Part shown: in pieces, positions 30,083 through 39,215 of the stretch | Layout of the letters: each line of letters opens with the position of its first letter | Position numbering within the stretch: position 1 is the stretch's first letter | From: Photobacterium angustum | GTDB taxonomy: Bacteria; Pseudomonadota; Gammaproteobacteria; Enterobacterales; Vibrionaceae | DNA length: 64,000 bases | NCBI RefSeq assembly: GCF_002954615.1 | Contig: NZ_MSCJ01000001.1 | Coordinates: 1,488,001-1,552,000 of the forward strand | Direction: 5' to 3' | Notes under the pieces: generated by a model | Told to the model about the DNA's origin: nothing | Seen by the model: the letters and a program-made list of their open reading frames with translations, nothing else | Databases searched by the model: none | Translations under genes and position numbers: made by a program

Positions 30083-30112
30083 AAAAAGCGCTACTTAAAA
30101 GCAGCGCTTTTT
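30083..30112 (-). promoter_or_regulatory. Hairpin between infC and rpmI (possible L20 control or attenuator)
   Basis: A perfect 10-bp stem (AAAAAGCGCT / AGCGCTTTTT) with a 10-nt loop lies between the infC stop and the rpmI start. On the minus strand it ends in five T, like an intrinsic terminator, but it is inside an operon. This is where gammaproteobacteria carry the L20-responsive element. Assignment inferred from position. Confidence 0.5.
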
Positions 30113-30131
30113 AGCTACTTGAATGCCGTTA

Positions 30132-30683
30132 TTACTTCTTCTTTGGGGCAAGCATCATGGTCATTTGGCGACCTTCTACACGATTAGGGAAGCTCTCACA
30201 GACAGCGATGTCTTCAAGTTCACCCTTAATACGGTTAAGAAGTTCAATACCAAGACCTTGGTGAGCCATTTCACGACCACGAAAACGTAGTGTTACTTTG
30301 CCTTTGTTGCCCTCTTCTAAAAAGCGAGTCAGGTTGCGTAGTTTTACCTGATAGTCGCCTTCGTCTGTACCAGGTCGGAATTTAACTTCCTTGATCTGGA
30401 TTTGTTTCTGGTTTTTCTTTTGCTCTTTAGCAGCCTTGCTCTTCTCGAACAGGTACTTGCCATAGTCCATCACGCGACAAACTGGTGGCTCGGCATTAGG
30501 GCTAATTTCAACTAGATCCACACCAGCGTCTAGAGCAACTTCCATTGCTTCATCAAGTGAAACAACACCAACTGATTCGCCATCAAGGCCAGTCAGGCGA
30601 ACTTCACGTACGCCACGAATTTCTTCATTTAGACGATGCGCGTTTTGCTTAACTGGTGCTTGGGTTCTTTTTCCGCCTTTAAT
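30132..30683 (-). CDS. infC: Translation initiation factor IF-3, ATT start
   Basis: A 183-residue IF-3. The frame from the first ATG would begin inside the N-terminal domain, but it is open upstream through [20 protein letters not shown] to an ATT at 30681-30683 (minus strand), preceded by GGAGG eight bases before. That gives the [21 protein letters not shown]-terminus of E. coli IF-3, which also starts at AUU. The rare start allows IF-3 to repress its own synthesis. The C-terminal domain ([20 protein letters not shown]) is intact. It begins 3 bp after the thrS stop. Confidence 0.97.
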   Translation of the reverse strand: MKGGKRTQAPVKQNAHRLNEEIRGVREVRLTGLDGESVGVVSLDEAMEVALDAGVDLVEISPNAEPPVCRVMDYGKYLFEKSKAAKEQKKNQKQIQIKEVKFRPGTDEGDYQVKLRNLTRFLEEGNKGKVTLRFRGREMAHQGLGIELLNRIKGELEDIAVCESFPNRVEGRQMTMMLAPKKK

Positions 30684-30686
30684 ACC

Positions 30687-32618
30687 TTATTCCTCCACAA
30701 TATTGAGCTTACGACTGCTAATTTCTTCTTGCATAAATGCAACAAGTTCATCAATCTTAAATTTACCCAAATCTTTACCCTTGCGAGTACGAACTGCTAC
30801 AACGCCTGCTTCGACTTCTTTGTCGCCACAAACGAGCATGAAAGGCACTCGCTTCAAAGTATGTTCGCGGATTTTAAAGCCAATCTTCTCATTTCTCAAG
30901 TCCGCATTGACTCTAATTCCACATTTTTTCAATTTTTCTACAATTTCTTGCACATATTCTGACTGAGCGTCAGTAATATTCATCACTACAGCTTGTTGAG
31001 GCGCTAACCATGTAGGGAAGAAGCCTGCATAATCTTCGATAAGAATACCGATGAAACGCTCTAGTGAGCCAAGAATTGCACGGTGAATCATAACCGGTGT
31101 GTGACGTTCATTATCTTCACCTACGTAAGTAGCGCCTAAACGCTCTGGTAAAGCAAAGTCTAGCTGAACTGTGCCACACTGCCATGCGCGATCAAGGCAG
31201 TCGTGAAGAGTGAACTCGATCTTAGGACCGTAGAACGCACCCTCACCTTCTTGAATTTCAAATGGAATTTCCATTGATTCAAGCGCGGTAATTAAGTCTG
31301 ATTCTGCTTTATCCCACATTGCATCAGAACCTACACGTTTTTCAGGACGCGTAGATAATTTAACAACAATGTTGTCGAAGCCGAATGTCTTGTACGTATC
31401 ATACACCATTTCGATGCAAGATGTAACTTCTTGTTGTACTTGAGCTTCTGTACAGAAAATATGCGCATCATCTTGAGTGAAGCCACGTACACGCATAATG
31501 CCGTGAAGTGAACCTGATGGTTCGTTACGGTGACATGAGCCAAACTCAGCCATACGCAATGGAAGATCACGGTATGATTTCAGACCTTGATTAAAGATCT
31601 GTACGTGACCTGGGCAGTTCATTGGCTTGATAGCGTATTCACGGTTCTCAGAACTAGTTGTGAACATCGCATCAGCGTACTTATCCCAGTGACCAGAACG
31701 TTCCCAAAGTACACGATCCATCATTAGAGGACCTTTTACTTCTTGGTAATCGTATTCATTTAGTTTTTCACGAATGAATACTTCTAGCTCACGGAAGATA
31801 GTCCAACCGTTGTGATGCCAGAACACCATGCCCGGTGCTTCTTGCTGCATATGGAACAAGTCAAGTTGCTTACCGATCTTACGGTGATCACGCTTAGCCG
31901 CTTCTTCTAAACGAGTAAGGTGAGCTTTTAATGCTTTCTTATCGTGGAATGCAGTACCGTAGATACGTTGAAGCATCTTATTATCGCTATTACCACGCCA
32001 GTATGCACCAGCAACGCTTAATAGCTTGAAGTTTTGACAGAAGCCCATGTGAGGTACGTGTGGACCACGACACATATCAATGTATTCTTCGTGGTGGTAA
32101 AGACCTGGACGATCATCACGCGCTACGTTCTCATCAAGAATTTCTATTTTGTAAGTTTCGCCGCGTGCATCAAATGCATCACGTGCTTCTTGCCAGCTTA
32201 CTTTTTTCTTAACAACCTGATATTTGGTTTTAGCAAGCTCAACCATGCGCTTTTCAATCACTTCAAGATCTTCTTGAGTTAGTGATTGCTCTAAGTCGAT
32301 ATCGTAGTAGAAACCGTTATCGATTGTAGGACCAATAGCCATTTTCGCATCTGGGTAAAGCTGCTTAATTGCATGGCCTAATAGGTGAGCACATGAGTGA
32401 CGTACAATCTCTAAACCATCGACTTCATCTTTTGCAGTGATGATTTCAAGGCTTGCGTCGTTTTCAATTAGATCACATGCATCTACGCGTACACCATCAA
32501 CACGCCCTGCGATCGTTGCTTTAGCAAGACCAGGACCGATTGAAAGTGCCACGTCCATAGTTGATACAGGCGCGTCGAATTGACGTTGACTACCGTCAGG
32601 AAGAGTAATTACAGGCAT
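30687..32618 (-). CDS. thrS: Threonine--tRNA ligase
   Basis: A 643-residue class II synthetase: an N-terminal TGS domain, an editing domain with [20 protein letters not shown], and a catalytic core with [10 protein letters not shown] (zinc Cys), [20 protein letters not shown] (motif 2 and zinc His), and [15 protein letters not shown] (zinc His and motif 3), then an anticodon-binding domain. Length equals that of E. coli ThrS. First gene of the thrS-infC-rpmI-rplT operon. Confidence 0.98.
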   Translation of the reverse strand: MPVITLPDGSQRQFDAPVSTMDVALSIGPGLAKATIAGRVDGVRVDACDLIENDASLEIITAKDEVDGLEIVRHSCAHLLGHAIKQLYPDAKMAIGPTIDNGFYYDIDLEQSLTQEDLEVIEKRMVELAKTKYQVVKKKVSWQEARDAFDARGETYKIEILDENVARDDRPGLYHHEEYIDMCRGPHVPHMGFCQNFKLLSVAGAYWRGNSDNKMLQRIYGTAFHDKKALKAHLTRLEEAAKRDHRKIGKQLDLFHMQQEAPGMVFWHHNGWTIFRELEVFIREKLNEYDYQEVKGPLMMDRVLWERSGHWDKYADAMFTTSSENREYAIKPMNCPGHVQIFNQGLKSYRDLPLRMAEFGSCHRNEPSGSLHGIMRVRGFTQDDAHIFCTEAQVQQEVTSCIEMVYDTYKTFGFDNIVVKLSTRPEKRVGSDAMWDKAESDLITALESMEIPFEIQEGEGAFYGPKIEFTLHDCLDRAWQCGTVQLDFALPERLGATYVGEDNERHTPVMIHRAILGSLERFIGILIEDYAGFFPTWLAPQQAVVMNITDAQSEYVQEIVEKLKKCGIRVNADLRNEKIGFKIREHTLKRVPFMLVCGDKEVEAGVVAVRTRKGKDLGKFKIDELVAFMQEEISSRKLNIVEE

Positions 32619-32819
32619 GAATAATGTCCTTTAACAGTGGTGCCACACACCAAGTAGCACATGTTGAATTTATAAAGCTTTCAGAAGCTTTTACGAATAA
32701 AAAACGCTTTACTTTCGATACCGCAATACTGAGCGGCACACTAAAAGAAAAGCGAGGCTGTACTATAGCAAACGGATTAAAAGGATTGCAAAGAATCCTC
32801 TTAAATTAATAACAATAAT

Positions 32820-33146
32820 TTAGTCAACGAGTGTGTAACTAACCACGTACAGTTTTTCTATACCAGGATAGATATCTTGAATAACGCTTTTAAGCACATC
32901 GAGTGTCATATTTTCTTGTTTAGCATGAAAATCATTTAATTCAGAAAATAAGATAGGCTCAACCTTATCGATTTGTAATGTACAAAATTCACGGCAATCT
33001 TCAAATGTGGACACTTTTACTTGTGAACCTGGAACATAATGACTTTCAGATTCATCACGAATAGTGATTGTCTTTTTTCCTGAAAGAATATCAGTTTCAA
33101 AACGTTCAAAAAACGTCATTTCTGTTGGTGTGATTTTCTGGCTCAT
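32820..33146 (-). CDS. yqfB: ASCH-domain N4-acetylcytidine amidohydrolase
   Basis: A 108-residue ASCH-fold protein nearly collinear with E. coli YqfB: MTFFERFETDILSGKKTITI, then RDESESHYVPG, FCTLQID, HAKQENMTLDVLKSVIQDIYPG. The Lys of SGKKTITIRD, the Thr and the Glu of KQENMTL are the conserved catalytic set reported for YqfB, which hydrolyses N4-acetylcytidine to cytidine. Stand-alone gene upstream of thrS. Confidence 0.93.
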   Translation of the reverse strand: MSQKITPTEMTFFERFETDILSGKKTITIRDESESHYVPGSQVKVSTFEDCREFCTLQIDKVEPILFSELNDFHAKQENMTLDVLKSVIQDIYPGIEKLYVVSYTLVD

Positions 33147-33504
33147 ATTTTATTCTTTTCATAAAAATAGTGTGCTTGTAGATTACCTGCATTTGCATCG
33201 TGAATACATTTTGTTTTGTAAGTATCTTTATCAAATAATGTTTAATTACCTTTCAGTGAGCCACTATCTAACATTTACGCATATTTTTACGGTGGGATTA
33301 TTTTTTATTTAAAAAAGAAGAACATATATTTTATGCGTTAGTTTTTTTTAATACTTTGTTTTTGTTGTTCTTTCTATAGCCTGAATTCTAAGTTTTTAAA
33401 AACAGTAACTAAAATCACACTGAGTTCACATTTCTTCACACGATATATAGTCTAAGATGTTGATAGACAAGTTGTATACAGACGTTTCAGTGCGGAGGAT
33501 GATT
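33147..33504. other. Gene-free region between yqfB and yniA
   Basis: AT-rich divergent interval. No coding frame is convincing. It should hold promoters for both flanking genes; a TTCACA / TATAGT pair near 33425-33451 is weak. Confidence 0.4.
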
Positions 33505-34374
33505 ATGTGGCAAGCCATTTCTCACCAACTGTCAGATGTACTAGGTCGACCATTTAAGATTGTTGAACGACAAACGCTTGAAGGCGGCGATGTCAATGAA
33601 TGCTATTGCGTTAGCGATGGTGATCAACGTTTCTTTCTCAAACTCAATGATAAAGAGCAATTAGTTGTCTTTGAAACTGAATCAGAAAGTCTACGCATTC
33701 TTAATGAAGCAAATTGTGTTCAAGTACCTCAGTATATCCATGTTGGTACATGCCGCGATAAATCCTTCCTCACACTTAATTATTTACCAACAAAAAAAGT
33801 CGATGATAATGCTGGTTATCAATTAGGGCAGCAATTAGCAAAACTGCATCTATGGGGTGAACAAGCTGAATACGGCTTTGATTTTGATAACTATGTTGGT
33901 TTAACACCACAACCTAACCGTTGGCATCGCCGATGGTGTCGTTTTTTTGCAGAGCAACGTATTGCATGGCAATTACAACTGTGTGAAGAAAAAGGCATTC
34001 TATTTGGGAATATTGACACTATTACGAGCAATGTCATTAAACGCTTAGTTAACCACCAGCCTAAACCTTCCTTATTACATGGCGATTTATGGCATGGTAA
34101 TACTGCTCTAACCGTATCGGGTCCAATTATTTTTGATCCTGCCACTTACTGGGGTGATCGCGAGTGTGATATAGCGATGACAGAACTGTTCGGTGGTTTC
34201 CCCAACAGTTTTTATGAGGGGTACAATTCTGTCTATCCACTCCCCCCTGAGTATCAAGAGCGCAAAGAGCTTTATAACCTTTACCATATTCTTAACCACT
34301 GCATACTCTTTGGTGGGGAGTATATGGGTCAAGCTGAATACATCATTGCCAAGCTTAATCTCTTAGATGAATAA
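33505..34374 (+). CDS. yniA: Fructosamine/ketosamine-3-kinase family protein YniA
   Basis: A 289-residue aminoglycoside-phosphotransferase-fold kinase, close to E. coli YniA: MWQAISHQLSDVLGRPFKIV, FFLKLN, FLTLNYLP, GLTPQPNRWHRRWCRFFAEQ, the catalytic loop LLHGDLWHGNTA and the metal-binding IFDPATYWGDRECD. Family members phosphorylate ketosamines or related sugars, allowing protein deglycation; the physiological substrate of YniA is not settled. The ATG has GGAGG-like sequence upstream; the 16 codons before it are not conserved. Confidence 0.92.
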   Translation: MWQAISHQLSDVLGRPFKIVERQTLEGGDVNECYCVSDGDQRFFLKLNDKEQLVVFETESESLRILNEANCVQVPQYIHVGTCRDKSFLTLNYLPTKKVDDNAGYQLGQQLAKLHLWGEQAEYGFDFDNYVGLTPQPNRWHRRWCRFFAEQRIAWQLQLCEEKGILFGNIDTITSNVIKRLVNHQPKPSLLHGDLWHGNTALTVSGPIIFDPATYWGDRECDIAMTELFGGFPNSFYEGYNSVYPLPPEYQERKELYNLYHILNHCILFGGEYMGQAEYIIAKLNLLDE

Positions 34375-34403
34375 TTAGTCTAAGCCGACTTCTGTTTATG
34401 AGT

Positions 34404-34443
34404 CGACGTAAGATATGCATTAACCTTTGCATATCTTACGTCG
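34404..34443. repeat. Perfect 16-bp inverted repeat after yniA
   Basis: CGACGTAAGATATGCA and TGCATATCTTACGTCG flank an 8-nt loop. No T run follows, so it is not a normal terminator. It could be an mRNA 3'-end stabiliser or a protein-binding site. Confidence 0.7.
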
Positions 34444-34614
34444 TAGATTGGCTTTCATTGATGACTATTATCACCACAGTAAAATAAGTTTACCTGCAAA
34501 TGCTATTAGCAGCGACTAGGCTATCAATAGTGTTTTTGGTTATAGCGAAAGTTATCAACATAACCTAAATTAAATTTGCTGATGGTAACTGACTGCGGGT
34601 GAAGGAGTACAACA

Positions 34615-34818
34615 ATGAGAAACTATTCAGAACAAAACGTTAGCTGTCCCCATTGCGGACACATCATACGCATAGAATTAGATGCAAGCGCTGGAAGCCA
34701 AGAGTTTTATGATGATTGCTCTGCATGCTGTAATCCGATTCATATCAATATGCAGGTTGATGAACTCCACAAAACCATTAATTTATTTATAGATGCTGAT
34801 GATGAACAAATTTTTTAG
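34615..34818 (+). CDS. CPXCG-motif small cysteine-rich protein
   Basis: A 67-residue protein with CPHCG near the N-terminus and CSACC in the middle. The four main cysteines are spaced as a zinc ribbon or rubredoxin-like knuckle. The rest is acidic. Families named for this motif are common in marine gammaproteobacteria and have no assigned function. GAAGGAG precedes the ATG. It converges on riboflavin synthase. Confidence 0.85.
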   Translation: MRNYSEQNVSCPHCGHIIRIELDASAGSQEFYDDCSACCNPIHINMQVDELHKTINLFIDADDEQIF

Positions 34819-34834
34819 TGCGAGTTCCATAAAC

Positions 34835-34873
34835 AATTAACTAGACCAATTGTGCTAAGCGGTCTAGTTAATT
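34835..34873. terminator. Bidirectional terminator between CPXCG gene and ribC
   Basis: A 13-bp stem (AATTAACTAGACC / GGTCTAGTTAATT) with a 13-nt loop between convergent genes. Confidence 0.7.
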
Positions 34874-34879
34874 TCTCGT

Positions 34880-35488
34880 TTATGATTTTGCTGCCATTAC
34901 ACGCTCAACAGTATCAACTATAGCTTGGGTTTGAGGATCTATTTCAATATTAATCACATCACCAATAACGCGACTTTTTAAATTTGTACGCTGTAATGTT
35001 TCAGGGATTAAATTCACATTGAAACGATTTTCGACCACATCACCTATGGTGAGGCTTATACCATCAATCCCTATATACCCTTTAGTAAAGACATACTTCA
35101 TCTGTTTTTGCGGTAAGGTAAACCAGATCTGATGATTATTTTCTGATGTAACAACATTTGATACTTCTGCTGTACACATAATATGTCCAGACATAGAGTG
35201 ACCACCGATTTCATCGCCAAACTTTGCTGCACGCTCAACATTAACGACATCACCTTCTTTGAGTAAACCAAGGTTAGTGACATTAAGCGTCTCTTGCATC
35301 AAATCAAATGACCACAAATCATTATTAATATCCGTTACTGTCAGACAACAACCATTATGAGCAACCGAAGCCCCTAACTCTACATGACTTAATAAATTAG
35401 CAGGCATACGTATCACGTGAGTTTGAAAATCTTGTTTCTTAGTAATCGAAATGATTTCTGCTGTTCCTTGTACGATTCCCGTAAACAT
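34880..35488 (-). CDS. ribC: Riboflavin synthase, alpha chain
   Basis: A 202-residue protein with two tandem lumazine-binding repeats. Repeat 1 starts [12 protein letters not shown] with the conserved [15 protein letters not shown] and [14 protein letters not shown]. Repeat 2 has [25 protein letters not shown] and [11 protein letters not shown]. The N-terminal MFTGI, the Cys pair and the C-terminal helix [17 protein letters not shown] are those of active E. coli RibC, so I do not take it as a lumazine protein or yellow fluorescent protein paralogue of luminous bacteria. It converts two lumazines to riboflavin. No FMN riboswitch is seen upstream. Confidence 0.94.
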   Translation of the reverse strand: MFTGIVQGTAEIISITKKQDFQTHVIRMPANLLSHVELGASVAHNGCCLTVTDINNDLWSFDLMQETLNVTNLGLLKEGDVVNVERAAKFGDEIGGHSMSGHIMCTAEVSNVVTSENNHQIWFTLPQKQMKYVFTKGYIGIDGISLTIGDVVENRFNVNLIPETLQRTNLKSRVIGDVINIEIDPQTQAIVDTVERVMAAKS

Positions 35489-35654
35489 AATGCTCCTAAC
35501 TGTGTTAATAATTAACTTAACCGTTAATAAATATATTGATTTTATTGCTCTTTTTTATAGCAAACTTTTCAAATAAGCCAATACTTAAAAGTAAGCATCC
35601 AATGTCTTAGCTTTACTTTTCTTATACAGCATTGATTAACCTTTTCTATGTTAT

Positions 35655-35694
35655 TTGCCAATGACAATTAATTGTCAAAAAAACAACTTGGCAA
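35655..35694. promoter_or_regulatory. Nested inverted repeats upstream of glycosylation operon
   Basis: An outer repeat TTGCCAA (35655-35661) / TTGGCAA (35688-35694) surrounds a perfect 16-bp palindrome, TGACAATTAATTGTCA (35662-35677). It lies 88-127 bp before the first gene of the operon and in the divergent region with ribC. A regulator site is the simplest reading; no family is assigned. Confidence 0.5.
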
Positions 35695-35781
35695 TGAAAT
35701 CTATATCCCTTTTTGGAATAAAGATATAAAGTGTATTTTTACAGCAATAAGATAACGAATACAAAATCATATAGGTATGTT

Positions 35782-36432
35782 ATGACTGTTGACGTCGCTA
35801 ATGATGCCATGCAAATAAAAACTAAAAAAAGCCATTCATCTACAACACTACGTATTACGCTAATAACGTTAATTACGATCTTATCGTGTTATTACCTTTG
35901 GGTTTTATATAAAGCAGTGACTCCAAACGTAAGTATTGCGTACAAGGCTTATTACATTAAAACTCAGACTCTTTTTTGGCAGCCTAAAGAGCCAGATCTT
36001 GCTCTAAAGATTCCATCATCGTTAGAACTTTCAACAAAAGTTCCATATTTATCACGCAAAGGCTGGAATAAAGATGCTGATAACGGTGCTCGATTATTAA
36101 CAAATAGTGGTGGGCTTTATTTCACGCTGCCGCATAAGGTAAAGCAAGATGTAAAAGTCAGTATCACACTAGCATCTTCACTAGCCTCACCATTGCACTT
36201 TACTGTGAATCAGTGGGATGGCGTTTTTGCATCGACAAAACAATCTAATGTGTTTGATGCCATCATCCCAGCATCTGCATTTAAGTCTGGCGATACATTA
36301 CAAACATTGCAGATAAATACGTTAACACCGTTAGCATTTAAGTTAGTGGATTTCTCATTTCTATCTTTATCTAAAAACGATAGTCATCAAGCAACACCAA
36401 CATACGCGTCATCTTCAATGACCCATAACTAA
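35782..36432 (+). CDS. Membrane-anchored periplasmic protein of glycosylation operon
   Basis: A 216-residue protein. A cytoplasmic basic N-terminus is followed by one membrane segment (about 25-45, LRITLITLITILSCYYLWVL) and a periplasmic domain rich in beta-prone stretches (GGLYFTLPHKVKQDVKVSIT, then ASPLHFTVNQWDGVF). I do not recognise a family. It starts 11 bp before the glycosyltransferase gene and is surely co-transcribed with it. Its position suggests an acceptor, a scaffold or a periplasmic accessory of the sugar transfer. The ATG used has a GG-containing upstream site; 17 upstream codons are open. Confidence 0.78.
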   Translation: MTVDVANDAMQIKTKKSHSSTTLRITLITLITILSCYYLWVLYKAVTPNVSIAYKAYYIKTQTLFWQPKEPDLALKIPSSLELSTKVPYLSRKGWNKDADNGARLLTNSGGLYFTLPHKVKQDVKVSITLASSLASPLHFTVNQWDGVFASTKQSNVFDAIIPASAFKSGDTLQTLQINTLTPLAFKLVDFSFLSLSKNDSHQATPTYASSSMTHN

Positions 36433-36442
36433 GGTAAATAAT

Positions 36443-37465
36443 ATGAATAATAACCTTAAAAAAACAGACTATACATTGTCACTTATCGTTCCTGTATATA
36501 ACGAAGAAGTTGCTATTGAGCCATTTGTTAACGAAATCAATAATAAGCTTTCCTCTATTCGTTCACATATTGATATTGTTTTCATTAATGATGGTAGTAA
36601 AGATAAGACACAGTCTGTAATTGAAGCTCAAATAGCTAAAGATGATTCTATTAGCTTAATTAACTTTGCACGTAATTTTGGCAAGGAAGCAGCTATGACC
36701 GCAGGTCTTAACTATGTAAAAGGTGATGCTGCTGTTATTTTAGATGTTGATTTACAAGATCCACCAGAGCTCATTCTTGAATTTGTCAAATTATGGCAAA
36801 CAGGTGAATACGATACGGTCTATGGTGTTCGTGTTGACCGTTCACAAGATACGTTTTTAAAGCGTGTGACTGCAGGCGGTTTCTATCGTTTCTTCAACTT
36901 TTTATCTGCAGAAACAATCTTGCCTGAAAATGTCGGTGATTTTCGCTTAATTGACCGATGTGTTATTGAAGCGGTAAAACAATTACCTGAACGTAACCGC
37001 TTTATGAAAGGTTTATTGGCTTGGTCTTCATTCCGCTCTATCGGCGTCGATTTTCAGCGCCCAGAACGAAATGTCGGTGATACTAAGTTCAACTATTGGA
37101 AGTTATGGAACTTCGCAATGGATGGTATTACGAGTTTTACCGCTTGGCCTTTACGCGTATGGGGGTTTGTTGGTTTTGGTATCTCGTTCTTATCTTTTAT
37201 CTTTTTAATGTATGTATTAATCAGTACTGTTTTCTTCGGTGTTCATACACCAGGATACGCATCAACTATTTCTGTTGTTCTGTTCCTTGGAGGGATTCAA
37301 TTAATCTCATTAGGCGTAATTGGTGGCTATATCAGCCGCATTTATACCGAACTAAAACAGCGCCCTATTTACCTTGTTGAAGGTGTCTACGGTAAATATA
37401 GTGAAAAAAACACACAACCTCTTGTTACAGAGACAGAAAAAGAGTTAGAAACCACAAATGAATGA
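36443..37465 (+). CDS. Polyprenyl-phosphate glycosyltransferase (GT2, GtrB/DPM1-like)
   Basis: A 340-residue protein. The GT-A catalytic domain covers about 1-225: SLIVPVYNEEVAIEPFVNEI, FINDGSKDKT, the metal-site segment VILDVDLQDPPELI, and the product-binding KGLLAWSSFRSIGV. Two membrane segments (about 236-262 and 272-296) follow, typical of GtrB and ArnC-type enzymes that load a sugar onto undecaprenyl phosphate on the cytoplasmic face. The start overlaps nothing; the end overlaps the GtrA gene by 8 bp. Sugar not predictable from sequence. Confidence 0.92.
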   Translation: MNNNLKKTDYTLSLIVPVYNEEVAIEPFVNEINNKLSSIRSHIDIVFINDGSKDKTQSVIEAQIAKDDSISLINFARNFGKEAAMTAGLNYVKGDAAVILDVDLQDPPELILEFVKLWQTGEYDTVYGVRVDRSQDTFLKRVTAGGFYRFFNFLSAETILPENVGDFRLIDRCVIEAVKQLPERNRFMKGLLAWSSFRSIGVDFQRPERNVGDTKFNYWKLWNFAMDGITSFTAWPLRVWGFVGFGISFLSFIFLMYVLISTVFFGVHTPGYASTISVVLFLGGIQLISLGVIGGYISRIYTELKQRPIYLVEGVYGKYSEKNTQPLVTETEKELETTNE

Positions 37466-37838
37466 GTCATTTTTAAAGCACTTTTGGCAATTAAATCGAT
37501 TTGCAATTATTGGCTTACTTGCGACTGCAGTGCACTTGTCCGTTGTTAGACTATATTTTTTCCAAATCCAAGATCCATCAGAATACAGTGCCAACGTGAT
37601 CGGTTTTAGTATTGCTTTTTTAGTGTCTTATTTTGGACATCGCCACTTTACGTTTGGACAGAAAGGCTCATTTTTAAAATTCTTGGCCGTATCACTTATG
37701 GGCTTTTTTATTAACAATTTGATCCTTGCTTCATTATTGAAGTCTGCAATGTTCTCAGGTTGGCTCGCGGTAACAATATCAACCCTTTGTGTACCCGTAA
37801 TTACCTTTATCTTGGCTAAATTTTGGGTGTTTAAATGA
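37458..37838 (+). CDS. GtrA-family membrane protein (putative lipid-linked sugar flippase)
   Basis: A 126-residue protein with four membrane segments in the GtrA pattern: FAIIGLLATAVHLSVVRLYF, then VIGFSIAFLVSYFGHRHFTF, LAVSLMGFFINNLILASLL and VPVITFILAKFWVF. The final FxxAKFWVFK and the central YFGHRHFTF are family hallmarks. GtrA proteins are thought to move undecaprenyl-phosphate sugars across the inner membrane. It overlaps both neighbours (8 bp and 4 bp), so the three products are tightly coupled. Confidence 0.92.
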   Translation: MNESFLKHFWQLNRFAIIGLLATAVHLSVVRLYFFQIQDPSEYSANVIGFSIAFLVSYFGHRHFTFGQKGSFLKFLAVSLMGFFINNLILASLLKSAMFSGWLAVTISTLCVPVITFILAKFWVFK

Positions 37839-38989
37839 GTTCGTTAAGCTTACCTTCAATCAAAATTAGTCAACGAGAATGGCTAACCATTATTTTTGCC
37901 GTTATTGTTAGTCGCACCGTTATCTACTGTTTAGGTTTATGGGGAGTAACTGAGTTTGCTTCTGGGCATTATGCTGAGCAACCTTTATTACAAACTATCT
38001 GTCGCTTTGACTGTGTCTGGTTTTATCGGATCATCGAAAATGGTTATGATTTAGTGCCACAATGGCTAAGTCAGAAAAATGCGGCTAACTGGGCATTTAT
38101 GCCTCTACAGCCCTTTCTTGGTTGGATCTTTTCGAAATTTTTCTTTTTTGAAAATCCAATTAACAATGCCCGGTTAGGTTTAGTTATAGCGTCAAACTTA
38201 GCGTTTTTATTCAGCTTACCTATTATTTTAATGGCGTTAAAGCAGCTTAATTTCAGCAAGGCAACGCAGTCTGCTGCTATCTGGCTATTGTGTTTTTCAC
38301 CTTATACTGTGTATTCAACCGCAGGCTATACCGAACCGCTCTTCATTGTTTTTGTTACTGGTGTATTCCTATTTAGTTATCGCCAACAATGGGGATGGGT
38401 CGCTATTTTAGGTCTATTAGCCGCTATTACCCGTAACCTTGGCGTTTTCTTGGTTTTTCCTGTACTCATTATTGCGATTCAGCACTACGGTATAAATAGC
38501 TTTGTTCGCTTAAAAACCCCTGCGCTAAAAGCAATTTCAGCCATATGGGTGATCCCTTTCGGCTTTTTCACCTATATGGCTTATCTCTATTTTCATGTAG
38601 GTGATGCGCTGGCTTTTGGACACATTCAGATCGCATGGGGACGTCAATTAACTAATCCGTTTCACTGGATCCTCTATGGTTTTGAAACAGGCGGTCCTAA
38701 GCTTTACTTAGCCATTATGGCGATACTCGCGTTTATACTAAATATCTATTTGGTCGTGCGTAAATACTACGCTGAAGCCATATTTATGTTCATTTGTTTG
38801 GTATTACCATTGTCATCAAATTTAAATGCGATGCCTCGTTATGCATTTGGGTTATATCCAACCTTCCTTGGCTTACTTTTACTTATTGAACGTTATCCGC
38901 ATATTAAAACACCGATGCTATGTGTTTTTAGTGCAGCAAGTACCTTTATCGCAATTGGCTTCTACAGCCATATGATGTTTACGGTTTAA
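37835..38989 (+). CDS. PIG-V/GPI18-like polytopic glycosyltransferase
   Basis: A 384-residue protein with about nine membrane segments. The luminal first loop CRFDCVWFYRIIENGYD and the following WAFMPLQPFLGW match the RWDxxWYxxIAxxGY and AFFPLYP signatures of PIG-V-like mannosyltransferases and their bacterial GT-C relatives; the Asp of RFD is the probable catalytic residue. It would take the lipid-linked sugar flipped by GtrA and transfer it on the periplasmic side. The acceptor (lipid, glycan or the protein encoded first in the operon) is unknown. ATGA overlap with gtrA. Confidence 0.82.
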   Translation: MSSLSLPSIKISQREWLTIIFAVIVSRTVIYCLGLWGVTEFASGHYAEQPLLQTICRFDCVWFYRIIENGYDLVPQWLSQKNAANWAFMPLQPFLGWIFSKFFFFENPINNARLGLVIASNLAFLFSLPIILMALKQLNFSKATQSAAIWLLCFSPYTVYSTAGYTEPLFIVFVTGVFLFSYRQQWGWVAILGLLAAITRNLGVFLVFPVLIIAIQHYGINSFVRLKTPALKAISAIWVIPFGFFTYMAYLYFHVGDALAFGHIQIAWGRQLTNPFHWILYGFETGGPKLYLAIMAILAFILNIYLVVRKYYAEAIFMFICLVLPLSSNLNAMPRYAFGLYPTFLGLLLLIERYPHIKTPMLCVFSAASTFIAIGFYSHMMFTV

Positions 38990-39001
38990 CTTTCTAAATA
39001 A

Positions 39002-39045
39002 AACAGCAGCTTAATGAGTAAAACACTATTTACTAAGCTGCTGTT
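39002..39045 (+). terminator. Terminator-like hairpin after glycosylation operon
   Basis: A long stem, AACAGCAGCTTA / TAAGCTGCTGTT, with an inner AGTAAA / TTTACT. The T run is weak (TTATTCC). Confidence 0.7.
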
Positions 39046-39215
39046 ATTCCTTCCTTTGAATAATAATTATGCAATTTGCCAATATTCTATTTTGGTTATG
39101 AGCTTTTTGTTTATATAATCCTGAAAAATCATTGGCAGTACAAAATAGAATGCCACAGAAGCATTTTAATACTTGACTCCTCCCCTTTATTTACCTCTTT
39201 TTGGAGCCAAAAATA

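Noticed and set aside
34880..35488. Possible lumazine protein or yellow fluorescent protein of luminous Photobacterium
   Set aside because: Both lumazine-binding repeats keep the residues of active riboflavin synthase and no lux genes are nearby.
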